NCBI GenBank assembly: GCA_002118135.1
Contig: BDIU01000074.1
Coordinates: 99,881-163,880, forward strand
Direction of reading: 5' to 3'
Length of the DNA: 64,000 nt
From: Trebouxia sp. TZW2008
Taxonomy: Eukaryota; Chlorophyta; Trebouxiophyceae; Trebouxiales; Trebouxiaceae
Shown: positions 10,392 to 22,400 of the stretch, piece by piece
Numbering within the stretch: position 1 is the first letter of the stretch
Layout of the letters: the number at the start of each line of letters is the position of its first letter
Position numbers and translations under genes: made by a program
The notes under the pieces: model-generated
What the model was told of the DNA's origin: nothing
Database searches by the model: none
The model's input: only the letters and a program-made list of their open reading frames with translations

Positions 10392-13300
10392 ATGTCAGTT
10401 CCAAACCCTCTGAACCCTTTCACAGTGAGAGGTGGAAGGCTAGCACGCGGTGGAGCTTGGTGCTGGGCTGTTGTATTGTGGTTCCTCTTCTTCTGTTACT
10501 GCGTCTTCACTTTGATACAGGTATGAAGCAATGACGCATCGGCAAATAATCATTTTGTGTATGCTGGCTGCAGCGCTGACACATCAAGCACACCGCTAGA
10601 CCTGCAGCAGCACACTCTGTGCCTCGCATGAGTAAGATCTCTAGGCCTAGATCTGCTGTTGAACAATTGTGAGGTACATGACAGGAGCAGTCGTTGCTGC
10701 TAACTGCTCCTGTGAGCATGCAGCAGTGCTTCCATTTGCATGCAGTGCCACCACTGTCTCTATTCACTGTGTCGATTACATTGGGGACATGCATATGCAG
10801 GCTGTACAAAAGACACAGGACCCCATGCTAATGACACAGGCATCCCAGCATATACCTGTGACAAGTGAAGGGGAGCATCACAGGAGCAGTCATCACAGCA
10901 GTTCTTGCGTTTGCGCCTGTTGTCACCACTGCTGACTTTTTCCCTCACTGACATGCAGGCGGTGCAGAAGACACAGACTCCCATGCAAACCACCAGCTAC
11001 ACTGGTGACTCTGGCTTCATTATGCACTCAGTTGACATATGCCTATCAGAACAAGCAGCATCACAGAAGCAGTCATTACAGCAGTTCTTGCGTGTTTGCA
11101 CAGTGCCACTGCCTTCTTTCTTTCTCACTCTGATTCCATGGTGGTCATGCAGGCCGTCCAGAAGAGGCAGACCCCCCCTTTAAACTGACAGCTATACCCA
11201 GGGCATGCATTCAGTTGACACATGCCTATCAGAAGCAACAAGCAGCATCACAGCAGTCATTACAGCAGTCATTACAGCAGTCATTACAGCAGTCATTACA
11301 GCAGTCATTACAGCAGTTCTTGCGTGTGCACACACTGCCACTGCCTTCTTTTGTCCCTACTTTGATTCCGTGGTGGTCGTGCAGGCTGTACAGAAGAGGC
11401 AGACCCCCATCCAAACTACCAGCTACACCCAGGACTCTGGCTTCACAAGGCATTCATTTGACATGTTCCTACGAGCAGCATGGCAGAAGCAGTCATTGCT
11501 TGCATGTGCACACAGTCCTGGTGCATACTTTGCGATACCCTATGTTGACAAAATTGTGTATATGCAGGCTGTACAAAAGACACAGACCCCCATACAAACC
11601 ACCAGCTACACCCAGGATTCTGGATTCACAATGCCCAGCGTGCTGCTTTGCTCATTTGGGCAGTACAACCTCGGCTCTTTCACAGCAGAGTATCCAACCC
11701 TGTTCGCTGGCAACTTTTGGGTGCAGCGCAGCTATGAGGAGTTGCTATCCCCAGGTATGACTACTTGTGTATGTTGGGCACAGGAATGTCCAAAGGAAGT
11801 AACTAATGCCAAAATGAATGCATATGGACTGGGTCGCAGCAATGCTGTTAGCATTTGGATGGCTTGCATGACTTTTGTGTGAGCTGGTGTTGTGATACAA
11901 CTCTCATATCTGAGTGACTCATCCGCAGGTGTGGCTAACCATACAGAGGCAGACAACCCTACAGCCCAGACAGAATTGAACTTTGATGATGCGTACGGAC
12001 GCAACGATTTAATTACGTTCTCCCAGAACTGTGGCAACTTATCTGGTTCCAGAGGCCTGCCGCACCTGTCCCTGAATGATTCCGGCTTCTGCAACTTTAC
12101 AACTCCTCAGTTGATGGGTCTCATCAGATCTGCCGCCATCAATGAATCTAGCGCAAAAGAACAGTTCAACAACGTCACCAAGACAAGATGGTGTGTCATG
12201 TGGACACCATACCGCTTGACTTTAGACGACCCTCCAAGTGGCGCCTCAAACGCTTCACTAGACACTGGTAGTGCAAGCGCTAGACAGCTTGACTCTAGAG
12301 ATGGTTATCGCCTTAGCATCTCTCTGAACGGCACAGCAATCATGGAAGAGCAAGCACTGGCAAACGTGCATGAAGACGATGGTAGCATAACACCAGCAGC
12401 TGACCGCAGATTCCCACACACCATGTCTCTGAAGTTCATTGAGTTTAGTGACACCCGTGAAGAAGAGTGGCGGACTGGCAGCCAGTCCAGCCAGTACTTG
12501 AAAGAGGCGCTGACAGCTGGGGACCCAGATGGCTTTGAGCTGGTCAGCTTGGACAACCACTATGAGATGTCGGTTCAGAAAGTTGTCACCACCAGACTGT
12601 CAAGTGCTCAGAAAGTCGGGTGGCCTTGGGCACCTTGGCCTTGGTCTGATGAAACTCCCTATCAGGTCATTTACAATGCCAATGACTTTTGCGATGCATG
12701 CCTTATAAAGAGCGCAGGACTGCTTGATGCCCTGTATATGTGTGTGCATTAGCAGCATCAATCAGCACAGGCGCTGTGGTAAGGTGAATGGCAACAACAG
12801 TGACATTGGTTGCTAGATCTGGGTTGCAGGAATGCTCCAGTCCTTTGCGTGCATGTAACATCAACAGATATCATGCAGCACTGCATGGGTGTCACATGTC
12901 ATGGCAGCAATTGACTTTTCGGAAGACCCAATGCCAATAGAGGGTGTGCCAGACCTTGACAAGCCAAAGCCTCAAACTGACTGTTTTACTGCCAAGCAAC
13001 ATATCTTCCAGCGTGTCATCCACCAGCATGCAGATGTGACATCCAAGCCATGCTTGCAGTGCCTTGCATGCATCAGATGCCTGCTGCTCAACCATTGTAT
13101 GCATGTTGCATCTGGTTTGCATGTGTTTCATCTGGTCACGAGCCATAGCTCCTCCTTTCTTCAGCTTACTCATGGTCATCAGGTTTTGCCAAGCCATGCT
13201 GGCTGACTGCAGGTTGATGTCACATTCTGACTGACTGAGGGGTGCTTCTGTGCTTGCAGTCAACAAGCTACCAAGTAATCTCATCCACTCTGCTACCATA

Positions 13301-13712
13301 TCAGGAAGCAAACGGTCCGCACAGCTTGGCGCTGTGTATGCTACGGAGCACAAAGATGGTTCTACAGATTGCAGATGTGCCAGTTGTATATGGTTTCTTT
13401 GGCAACATTGGAGGCGCCCTCAGTTTGGTGGTGGTGCTTTATGGCTGCTTCTATGCAATCAAGTCATATGAACCTGTTGAGACAGAGTTTGAGCTACAAG
13501 GTGCTGACACTGTACGAACTGTGTGTTCTTGGATTGCAACAAAATGCAGAGCAGGTTGGCGAGGTTTGCCAACAAGGAGCAAAGCACAGAGTTTCTGGCC
13601 ATTGCGGTTGCAGTCGCAACAATCAATAAGCGTGCCTGAAAACCCCAAGTTTGAGATGTCCTATCCAGACAGGCCAGGCAGGTTGCAAAGCTTTGATATA
13701 TCGCGGGTCTGA
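10392..13712 (+). CDS. Two-transmembrane protein with large N-glycosylated loop, 4 exons, about 501 aa
   Basis: Exons 10392-10520, 11568-11754, 11929-12665 and 13260-13712 join in frame. A short N terminus (NPFTVRGGRLARGG) precedes one membrane segment (WCWAVVLWFLFFCYCVFTLI). A loop of about 370 residues follows, carrying several N-x-S/T sites (NHT, NLS, NDS, NFT, NES, NVT, NAS, NGT). A second membrane segment (VVYGFFGNIGGALSLVVVLYG) leads to a cytosolic tail. Directly after TM1 come AVQKTQTPIQTTSY and SGFTMPSVLLCS. That placement recalls the post-TM1 FPAVTxCN region of DEG/ENaC/ASIC channels, and the two-TM topology is shared with ENaC and P2X channels; this is only an analogy. I do not recognise the family. 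Intron 1 holds four degenerate copies of the start of exon 2. Exon 1 also reads through in another hydrophobic frame, but only the frame with ATG 10392 gives a phase-0 donor matching exon 2. Confidence 0.7.
10795..11640 (+). repeat. Five tandem copies of an acceptor plus exon-2 start in the two-TM gene
   Basis: A TGCAG acceptor followed by a sequence coding AVQKTQTPxQTTSYTxDSGF occurs at about 10799, 10957, 11151, 11383 and 11568. Spacing is about 158, 194, 232 and 185 bp. The copies also share the upstream pyrimidine-rich intron tail (for example CACTGCCTTCTTTC). The first copy diverges soon after QKTQDP, the third carries an in-frame stop, and the fourth is open through DSGFT before running into intron-like sequence. 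Only the fifth continues into a complete exon with a donor. Confidence 0.88.
11251..11316 (+). repeat. 12-bp minisatellite (CAGCAGTCATTA)5
   Basis: Five near-perfect 12-bp units lie inside intron 1 of the two-TM gene, within the tail of one of the duplicated acceptor-exon units. The related single motif CAGAAGCAGTCATT occurs in the other units, so this array is a local expansion inside one copy. Confidence 0.95.
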
Positions 13713-14629
13713 GGCAGTTGGGTGATCATGTTTTGCAAGCAAATATTGCCAGGGATCACAGCATCTCAAGCTGAAAAGAAGGAATACTGGTGTGCAGATG
13801 TTATTTGTGTGTGGAAATGATGATTCCTTAGCTCTCTTGTAGATTAGCTCTTGTGCATGCACCCAGACAGATCAGAAGGAATGTATAGCATGTGTGTGTA
13901 GCTTGCAGTTTCAATTTGATGCCTTCCATTTTTGTTGTTTCAGGTGCCTTTAGCACATTTCGTCGTTTATCATGGCACGTCAGCTTGCATGCAAGGAGCA
14001 TTTAGGTTGAGACCATTTTTAATCATTGTATACGACCCTTCTGCAGTGATGTGACGATGGAGGCTGAGGCTCAGAAGATGTTGAGTACAGGGTTCCAGCT
14101 TTCAAAAGTTTCTTTGCCAGCTCTCTTGATAGACAGTCTGTGATAGATAGTCTTTTGACATGTACACACGCTACGGGTTGGCACAAGAAACGTTTACAAC
14201 ACTACATGGGCCCCTGGCCTGTTCAATCAGGTTTGAAGCCAATTGCAACTTGCCAAATGATGCAGCGTGAGCAGATGTCTGGACAGGTATAGGAATATCC
14301 GGTCAAGTGTATGTTATCGCATAATATGCAAACACAAGCAGCAGCAAAGCTTGGCATGCATGCCTCTGAGCTCATTCAGAGAAGTAACGCAATATGCTAC
14401 TGCTGACTTTTCTTCAGCACCTATTGTCTATTGTCTCGAGCTATTGCAACACTAGGCAGCACAGGCGCTGACCGCATTTGACAGACAGATGCAACCAGCT
14501 ATGCATATAAACTATGATATGTCATAGTCATCAACTTGGGGAACACAACGCTACAGTACAAGTTCAGTGCTTTAAACACGCGTTTCTTGCTAAGGATTGC
14601 ATGTTTGTTTGGTTTTATAAGTGAAACCG
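13713..14629. other. Convergent intergenic and 3' UTR sequence
   Basis: This lies between the stop of the two-TM gene (+) and the stop of the coiled-coil gene (-). No conserved exon is visible on either strand; probably two 3' UTRs with little spacer. Confidence 0.5.
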
Positions 14630-15927
14630 TCAACGCCAAGCAGGTGGGGGCGGCAGGGCATCATCTGCAATGCCAGCTGCTTGCAAGTCTGCCTTGCCTG
14701 ACGACGCTGATGCAACTGGCGCCTGCCCAGGAAAGTCCTGCATCAACAGGTAAGCAACTTGTGTTGTATTGGATTGAAATGTGCAGACAATGCAAAAGTA
14801 CATGAGCTTGTTGCAGGACTGACTGAGCATTGCTTTCATTGTGGAATGCTGCATATCGATAGATGCACTGCAGCACCTGGTGTCTTAGTGCTTTAGCATC
14901 ATGGTCACAATAGATCTGCCCATGGATTTGCTTGCATGTACAGACCTACTGGAGCTGCCTCTGTGCATGGCAGACACAAGGTATGCAAAGGATGCAAGCA
15001 ATGTGTGGCTGCTTATGCCAGCAACTCTTGCCTTAGAAACAGCCCCGGACCCTGGGCGCATGTTTGCAGGAGGCGGGGGTGGCAGAGCTTGGGCTGCAAC
15101 AGCAGGATCATCCTGGCTGTGTGCTGTACTACGCTGCCTTGCAGACGCCTGAGCTTGCTGTTGTGCTGCACTTGGTGAGGGTGTACACTCCCCATCTTCG
15201 GGCTCTATACTGGCTGCTCTTCTTGACATCTGCTCACCTACCTCTATCACCTGAGTTACACAGCAGAGCAGTGTCAGAGAGCGTGATTTGGCCACGCTCG
15301 TGAAGCAGGCACCTTGCAAGCAAAACGCAATTGCAGTACCATGGCCAGTTGTTGCTCTGCTTTGAGCTTTTGCTGCTGCACTTTCTGTAAGGACTGTTGC
15401 AGGTCTGGCATAGCATCAGGTTGCTCAGTTGCGTGACTGAGCGCGGCTTGGTCAGCGTGTTTGTGCCTGTGCTGCTTCAGCTGTAATTCAAGCATTTTCT
15501 CTTTGTCGTGGAGCTGCTGCAACTGCTGGTCTCGCTCCTCAGCTTGCACCTTTCTTTGAGTTGCCACTGCCTGCCTAAGCTGCAGCCGTTGCTGATGCCG
15601 CTGCTGCTGGTCACGTCTATTCTGCTCATACCGCTGTCGCCTGCCCTGCTTGCCTTGCTCCTTGCTAGAACCTTGGTGTTGCTGGCTTGACTTGCTTGCA
15701 AGCTGATCACTAGATTGCTCTTTAGAGCGTATCGCACGACGCTGGGCGTTGGCAAGGACCCGGTAGAGAGATTTTGCAGTGTCGCTGCGCTCTGTGCCGT
15801 TGCTGTTTTCCGATTCGAGGAGAGCTATCGCTCGCTTGTACACGCCAGAGCGAAAGGCAAAGGTTGTGAGCTTAGGTGCAGACTTCTGTGCTTCAAAGAC
15901 CCTCACGTTCTTTTCGTCCCAGGGCAT
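14630..15927 (-). CDS. Gln/Arg-rich coiled-coil protein of unknown function, 3 exons, about 313 aa
   Basis: Exon 1 (15927-15313) opens at an ATG with MPWDEKNVRVFEAQK. It continues through a short globular-looking part (about residues 1-70) into a long highly charged Gln/Arg/Lys stretch (about 75-205) typical of a coiled coil. Exon 2 (15250-15032) is Ser/Ala/Pro-rich with a PPPPP run. Exon 3 (14737-14630) ends in ALPPPPAWR before the stop. Phases agree only if intron 2 uses a GC donor (TCTAAG|GCAAGA); otherwise exon 2 could read on to a stop at 14885. No family is recognised. The protein is probably structural or a binding partner. The first 70 residues, with the conserved-looking block FRSGVYKRAIALLES, are the best target for a profile search. 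Confidence 0.6.
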
Positions 15928-16703
15928 GGTAACTGCTTCACAGGTGTGTTGCTACAGCAAGCATGAACAAAGCGGACTCGACGTTGAGAGCAACTTGATG
16001 CATGCAGTAGTGCGTCCGTGCGTTGCGGTGACCCCCAACAGGAACCCCAGGAGAGGCCTGAGGGTGTGCAAAATTTGTAGCATGCGACAAATTCAGGTTC
16101 CAGGCTGTGTCCGGCATAGCTCACAAGCATGCTCGAACTCTATGAGGAATCAACGCGATCAGCCTCCAAATATGGACACCTGAACCTGATGTGCCTGATA
16201 AATGATTGCCACCTCTGGGCAATCTGGCCGCCCACATCACTCGCACCAGAATCACTCACTGTTCGCTCAATGAGCTCAAATACTCCTGGCTGCATGACTG
16301 ACTCCAACACTGTTCAACACAACAGCCACAAATGTTGTAGACACACATTGTGGCAATACAAGTGGCAATGTTTGTTGCCTACTTGCAACATCTGCCATGA
16401 TTTGACATTCATTCAGTGACCATTGCCCTGCATTTTAATACTGTATGATGTGGACAGCAATGGAAATCACAACCTCAAGACACAGACTTGCAGAACTTCA
16501 TTCTGATGCACAGGTCAACCAGATGCTTCAAAACGTCTTTGCACATCAATTTTCAAGCAGAAACCTTGAGTCTGAAAAACTGTGCAACAGCTTCAAGACA
16601 AGTCCCACAGCATTGTCTCAGTCAAATTGTTGTCATGGCATGCCATAAAATCACATGTCGCGTCATACGCCAACTTGTCCTGCTTTCTCTCACACTGTGC
16701 ATG
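15928..16703. other. Intergenic region upstream of the coiled-coil gene
   Basis: This contains the 5' flank of the coiled-coil gene (-) and the 3' flank of the carbonic anhydrase gene (-). Moderate CpG density occurs near 15720-16060 around the coiled-coil start. No exon was recognised on either strand. Confidence 0.45.
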
Positions 16704-17462
16704 TCACTCAATCTTTTTGTTGCGCACTGGCAGGCGCTGGGTAATCTGCTTCAGAGACCCATCTTCTGTCGAGTACAGAAACCCATAAATGCCAATATGC
16801 TTTGGCACCATAGGATTGTGCTTCAACTTTTCTACATCTTCCAACACACTGCGCTCTAGGTTGCGGATGGGCTTCAAGAATATGCCAGTCAATTGCAAGA
16901 AGTCCAGCAGTCTGAGCACCAGGCCAAACAGGAATGGTACCTTATCAACAATGGCCTGGATTAGCATGCCATGCTGTCTGACAGCTGCCTGGCCACCACA
17001 ATCTGTGTGGTGTATGACAAAGATGTCTGTGGTCTTCAGAATTTCCTGGGAGACCACAAGCGATCTGCAATGCATGAATTCTAGCTTCCACGCAGACCGG
17101 CATCACGAAGGACGAGCATGTGGTTGCAAATCAAATGAGTGCCACAAGCTCACCGTATCATGTCGAGAGTGACCCTGCCGCCAGCATTCCTGAGGACCTC
17201 TGCATCCCCAATCTTGAGGTCAAAGATCCGCTCAGGGTGCACTCTGCGCAAGATGCCACAGTGTCATCCGAGTGAAATCTTCACTTTCGCACGCAACTTC
17301 ACGGCTTGACACTGGCTTTCATGCTTACCGTGAGTCCATGCATGTTATGATGGCCAGTCTGGCGTTAGCACCCAAGGGCAAAGGGGTCTTGAAGTTGCTT
17401 TGCCACCGTGAAGCTGCTTGCATCAGGCCTGCCACATCGGCCATGTTGCTGTTACCCTGCAT
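16704..17462 (-). CDS. Beta-class carbonic anhydrase, 3 exons, 194 aa
   Basis: Exons 17462-17329, 17243-17154 and 17064-16704 join in frame. Beta-carbonic anhydrases interconvert CO2 and bicarbonate with a zinc held by two Cys and one His. Here the ligands are Cys41 (in ITCMDSR, with the Asp43/Arg45 dyad), His94 and Cys97 (in HHTDCGG), all present. LRNAGGRVTLDMIRSL and VRGF-like IYGFLYSTEDG near the end fit the short prokaryotic-type clade. A hydrophobic insert of about 40 residues (VPFLFGLVLRLLDFLQLTG region) sits between the HHTDC motif and the final helix. The start at ATG 17462 gives no obvious targeting peptide; upstream frames lack a supported exon, so a targeting leader on an unseen exon cannot be excluded. 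It is divergent from the ABM-domain gene. Confidence 0.94.
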
Positions 17463-17866
17463 TGCAACACGTACGTCCACGTTGGTGTATGCTGTGACTC
17501 TGCATGGGTCGTGTTCGCAGGATCGTGGCCGGGCGTACCTGCCCTGCCTGTCAAATTGCTGATGTAAAGGCTCTGCGAAAAGCTGATACAATTGGGCTGC
17601 CGGAAGGATGCCTGCTGCGAGCAGGACGAATTGTGTGTCGATTTGCGCAGCGTTTGGCAGCTGTCATGCATTCATGCATTCGTACAAATCAAGCGCAACG
17701 CGAGCAAGCGTTTCGTGTTTACGGACTCCGCAACAACAAGTGTGGCCAATATGTTGGCACAAGCATCACGATTAGCGTCCTGTTTCGGAGCACATCAGCA
17801 AAAAGTGCCTAAATTTTAGCCACAGAGCCACATATATTGGCTTGCTGGGACTCGCTTCCAGGCGTG
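17463..17866. promoter_or_regulatory. CpG-rich divergent promoter, carbonic anhydrase (-) / ABM protein (+)
   Basis: 404 bp lie between the two start codons. CpG dinucleotides are frequent here and into the first exon of each gene, then fall away. No clear TATA box was identified. Confidence 0.5.
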
Positions 17867-18782
17867 ATGGCGCACGTATGTAGTCCATCCAGCGTTATTT
17901 TCCGTCAAAGCACCTTGGCTCCCTCGAGTACGAGCAGTCGGGCGTTGCAGCACCGCTCTCGCCGCGCCCACGCGCGGGTGCAAGCGTCGGGCAATCCAGA
18001 CCTGTATTTCATTGCTCAAAATAACTTCAAGGTGATCTGCGGCATTGCCCTCCGTTACGAGAACAAACGCTGTCGGAACAGCTTGATGCTCAAGCTTCGA
18101 ATTGAATCCAGGTCAAGAAAGAGGGCCGGCAGCAGTTTGAGGAGACCTGGAAAAGCCGAGAGTCTCACCTGAAAGAGACACCAGGCTTTATTAGGTTTGC
18201 CTTGCTCAGAGGGGATGAGGAAGGTAACCAGAGCAATCTATGTGCTCTGCAACTGGCAGTGTCAAAAGCAGCAATGATGTCCATTTCTGCATTGCCAATT
18301 CGCTTGATTTGATAAGACCGATACATTGCCCTTTGAGGCAACATACAGTAGAAGCTGTCAGTTCGTAATATAAGTAGAAATTCTGCCATTGAGCACCACA
18401 AGGCCTGGTCAGTCACAAAGTGACACGAGCTGTTTGTGCAGGAGAGTATGTCAGTCAAAGCACATGGGGTTCACGTCAGGACTTTCAGAACTGGACACAG
18501 TCACAAAATGTAAGCTTAGCAAGTAAATATACTACAAACTGCTGTTTCGGGAGTATGTCTGGCAAGGCTGTCCCATGCTAAACCTGTGATGGCGCTTCAA
18601 AAGCACTTGCAGTAACGAAAGCTGTCATGCAGTTTGCCAAAGCACACGGGACATCCCAAGACAAAAAGCCAGAGCAAGAGAAGAAGCCAGAGCCCGGCAG
18701 CAAAAGGGCAGGCATGGCAGAACTTTTAGAGGGTCCACCTAAGCCCAGATTCTATGAGGCAGTGACAGTCACAAACAAATAG
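17867..18782 (+). CDS. ABM-domain (IsdG-like) protein with transit peptide, 4 exons, 164 aa
   Basis: Exons 17867-18031, 18112-18223, 18442-18509 and 18633-18782; phases agree. Residues 1-41 are Ser/Arg-rich and look like a plastid transit peptide (SSTSSRALQHRSRRAHARVQ). Then comes a small ferredoxin-like-fold domain of the antibiotic biosynthesis monooxygenase superfamily: YFIAQNNFKVKKEGRQQFEE, RESHLKETPGFIRFALLRGD, YVSQSTWGSRQDFQNWTQSQ, FAKAHG. It ends in a Lys/Glu-rich linker and the block ELLEGPPKPRFYEAVTV. ABM proteins include heme-degrading IsdG types, monooxygenases and non-enzymatic dimers. Plastid heme or tetrapyrrole handling is possible but not shown. Exons 2-4 are each under 160 bp, so ORF scans miss most of the gene. 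Confidence 0.9.
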
Positions 18783-19498
18783 TCACTGACAAGTGATTAT
18801 TGACAGCAATGTCATGATGAACCCCTAATTATGCAGTCCTGACTGCTTGCAGCTGCTGCCAACATTGAATTCATTGTTTTGCGGGGACGCTTCTTTAGCA
18901 CACTCCTGGTGAATCACAGCCCAATTCCTGCTATGTTTTGTGATCCATGTAGCTTTATTCATGATACGTGATGACTATTTTAAACAGCTGTCATGGGGAT
19001 TTTGAGAGGTCAGTATGTTCAGCTGTGACTTCTCATCCTAAACACGCTTCTGGGTTGCAGCTCAACAATTTGCTATACGTGTCATCGCAGATATGTTGCG
19101 ACAACTTTATATGAGGCCATGTCTCCATTGGCAACATACATCGTCATATGACTTATATCTGTGACCGTAGGCAAAGGCTGTCATGGGTGTAAAGCAACGC
19201 ATGTTTGATCAGCAATGCTGCACCTTTGAGAGGGTCCCACTCAGGGTCCTACATCGCGCGACTGTGCCTGACGATTTTTGCATAGATTGCCTTCTGCCTG
19301 CAGCGCTGCGTCGTCATGTGGGGACACTACGAGCTTGCAACAATGGCAAGCTGGCAACTTCAGTAACAGGGGATATGGGTGACTCGAAACGTGAACTGAA
19401 TGACTGCTGCAAATCAGACACCCAAAACAACATGCGCAAGAAGCCGCTGCATTTTGCACTATCTGTATGCCTAAGCGAGCAAAAGCTGCTATGATGGA
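18783..19498. other. Convergent intergenic region
   Basis: 3' flanks of the ABM gene (+) and the FUSC-like gene (-). No exon recognised. Around 19170-19250 a few short matches to the last exon of the ABM gene (AAGGCTGTCATG, GAGGGTCC) hint at a very decayed copy, but this is weak. Confidence 0.4.
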
Positions 19499-22400
19499 CT
19501 ATGTCAGCTTGATCACACCATCTGGCAGCTTGATGAGCAGAGCTGTCAAGGCCACATGGGTCTCCTGAAACTCCTCAGCCAGCTCTTCCATGAGAAACTG
19601 GAAGCTGTACCATCGCACCTGCAAATCAGGGTTCAACATGTGATCACTGTAGCATGCTCTCATAATGTAACTTGATACAAGCACATTCCGTTTGAGAGCA
19701 ACTGAAAACCAATCACTGCATTCTGGCTGCAGTTGTACCTCTGAATTGTTGCATAGACATTGTCCATGGTGTCGACTTCAGGTGTTGAGAGGAATTACTG
19801 TACACAGCAGCAGTCCAGCAATGCATGCAAAGCAATGCATAGCAAAGCTTGCAGCAGCAACACCCACTGCTATGCAGGCAGCATGACTTTCCAACTCAAA
19901 CTTTCCAGTAAGATCTCAAAGACAGCACCTTTGAGACGTGACCTTCAGCCGTTTCAGGAAACAGCAGCAGCTCCTGGCTGTTGACTCTAGGCAGGCTGAT
20001 GCTCATGTCGCCTTGCTCCTCACCCTATGCCACACACAGCAGTCAGGCCCAGGACCATAACTAGCACATACTGCACTGCACAAAACAGGGGAAAACTTGA
20101 CGCCACAAGCAACGCATTGTGCCACATCAAGAGTATCAGGACACTGTCGTAATCACCTGTTGACTTCAAATTCAAGCAGGTTGCAATTGTCATTGAGGTC
20201 AAGTGTGATGTGCCATGCAGGCATACAACTCTGTGTCACCTGAACATTGGGCACAGTGCCACACTAGCATAATACTAATCCTCGTTTGCTTTTTCATTTA
20301 TGCAGGAGCTTTGAGGTTACAGTACACAATGCCATACTAGCATACAAACAAGAGTTACCTGGTTGTTGTACACGATGGAGTTGGTGCGCGACATATCCTC
20401 CCCACCAGGAGCTTGCAGCTGGATCCGCAAGCCCTCTGGCAGGTGGGCAAACGCATCCATGGGGTCCATCCCGCCAAAGTGCTGGCTGAAGGGCGACAGA
20501 AACTTGGGATCACTCCCGCCTGACTGTGCCTGCTGAGCCTGTTGAGACCCACTAGACCCAGAAGGGGCAAACCCACTGAATGGCTGTTGCTCCTGAGAGG
20601 CTGTGGCCCTGCCCTTGGGGCTGCTGTCAGCAGCCCTGGTTTCAGAGCCAATGTCACTCGCCCTAGCAGGCTTGTCTGCATTGCCTGCTCCCCCTTGTTG
20701 CCTGCGAGCTTGCGCTACTGCATGGGTGACAGCACCCAGGTCTGCTGAGTTGCTGGCGGCCAGATGTGCCAAGCTGGGCTCCTTCTGTGACATGGGCTTG
20801 CCTGCTGCAGCAGCTGCCAGCTGGCGCCTGATTGAGTAAGGGCCTGCTCGGCCTGTGGGCATGTCAGGGCTGTCTAGTAGGGCTGCTAGCCCTTCAGAAC
20901 GCTCCCTCTTGAAGCCTCTAGCAGGAGCAACACCGTTTGCTGTAGACTGCTTCTCTGGAGCGCCGTTCTCCTTACCCTCTGAACGTGACCTGCCTGCATG
21001 GATGACAGAGAATCAGAATGTGACCTGCCTGCAAGCAACCATGACAGCGACGTCGTGACTACATATGACCTGAGCAGTCAGGTCTCGAGCTGCACAGACA
21101 ACCCAAGATGTGTTCATGCATCAAGGAGATGAGGGCACAGCAGTCAGCAGCAGGCACAGGTGTCCCCTTTTATGGAACACAATTAGCAGCATGCTCACAC
21201 AATGTGGCAGGATATGTGCTAGCATCTCACTGACTGTCAAGAAGAGGTGAACGAAGGCTTACGCGCACTGCCCATCTGGATCTGGTCATCAGTCAGGGCA
21301 GCAGCCGCCGCCTCGGCGTCTGGGTCCTCATCAAACACAGTCCCGGCTACTCCAGTTGGCTTGGTCACATGCTGGCGGTGTGGGTGACCATCTCTGTACC
21401 ACACAACAAACAAGCATGAGTGCCTTCCTGATGGCAGCGGCTTGAGCAGGTGCTTGCCAGTTTACATCTTGCATGTCTCTAGCAACAGAACGCATATGCA
21501 AGAATGCTTTGCAAACATTATGTGCTCTTGCTCAGTATGTGCTACTTGTTGGTGTTCAAGTACAACCCGCAATCAGAGCAGCCTGCTGAGCACTGATTCT
21601 GCTGACCTGACAGCATGCTTGCACACACAGCCAAGCAGACCAATGTCCTCCCAATCAGAACCTAGCTGATTTCGTGAAAGCCAATCCAGAAGCAACCGGG
21701 GCACAAATGCACACCTGCTAGTGCGGTCTCCCTCCATGTCAAGCACAACATGGTCGCCTGACTGCCTACGTGCTGCCTCTGCGCCATTCTGCTCAGGCTC
21801 AAGGGCAGAAAAGCTGGAGTGAGCAGGTGAAACTGGTGCATCAGAATGGTAGGAGCCCACTGGGCTTGTTGAGTCCAAGTTGGGTCCACTGGAATCACTC
21901 AGCCTGTGGTGATTGGTGGCCACTGCATGCTTGAACTGCTGCACAACCCCTGTTGCCAGGTGACTGCTGCGCCTGCACACAGAAAAGAGACAAGTATTGC
22001 CACTCTGCAGGTTGTCAGCAAAATGCAGCCAGAGGGTCTTTTGTGCCTTTTGGCACCTGTGTGTGAGTGCATGATGCATCCTCTTTGATTCACGTGCATC
22101 AAGCAAAAGGCCAGAGATGGTGAGCAGCAGTTCCTGACGACGTTGCTTGCACTGACTATGGACGCATACTGACAATTGCTGACTTCTGCCAAAAGCAAGC
22201 AACATGCTTTCAGAAATTGCATATGCCTTTATAGCTTTGTGAAATTTTTGTTGTAGGAGCACGTGCTTGCATTAAATTAATCCCCATGCTTGTTGACAAC
22301 GCTTGCTCAAACATGTATGCAGCAGCTACCAAAGCAATTCTGACATGCGACTCTGCAAGGGACTCAGGCAGAGAACCTTTGCTGAATGTCTGTGCTATTG

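Noticed and set aside
10193..10534. Plus ORF with a hydrophobic LVLGCCIVVPLLLLLRLHF segment
   Set aside because: Same DNA as the first exon of the two-TM gene in another frame; only the frame from ATG 10392 splices in phase to exon 2.
21573..22262. Minus ORF of 229 codons
   Set aside because: Only its middle (21972-21715) is exon; both ends read into introns past clear splice sites of the FUSC-like gene.
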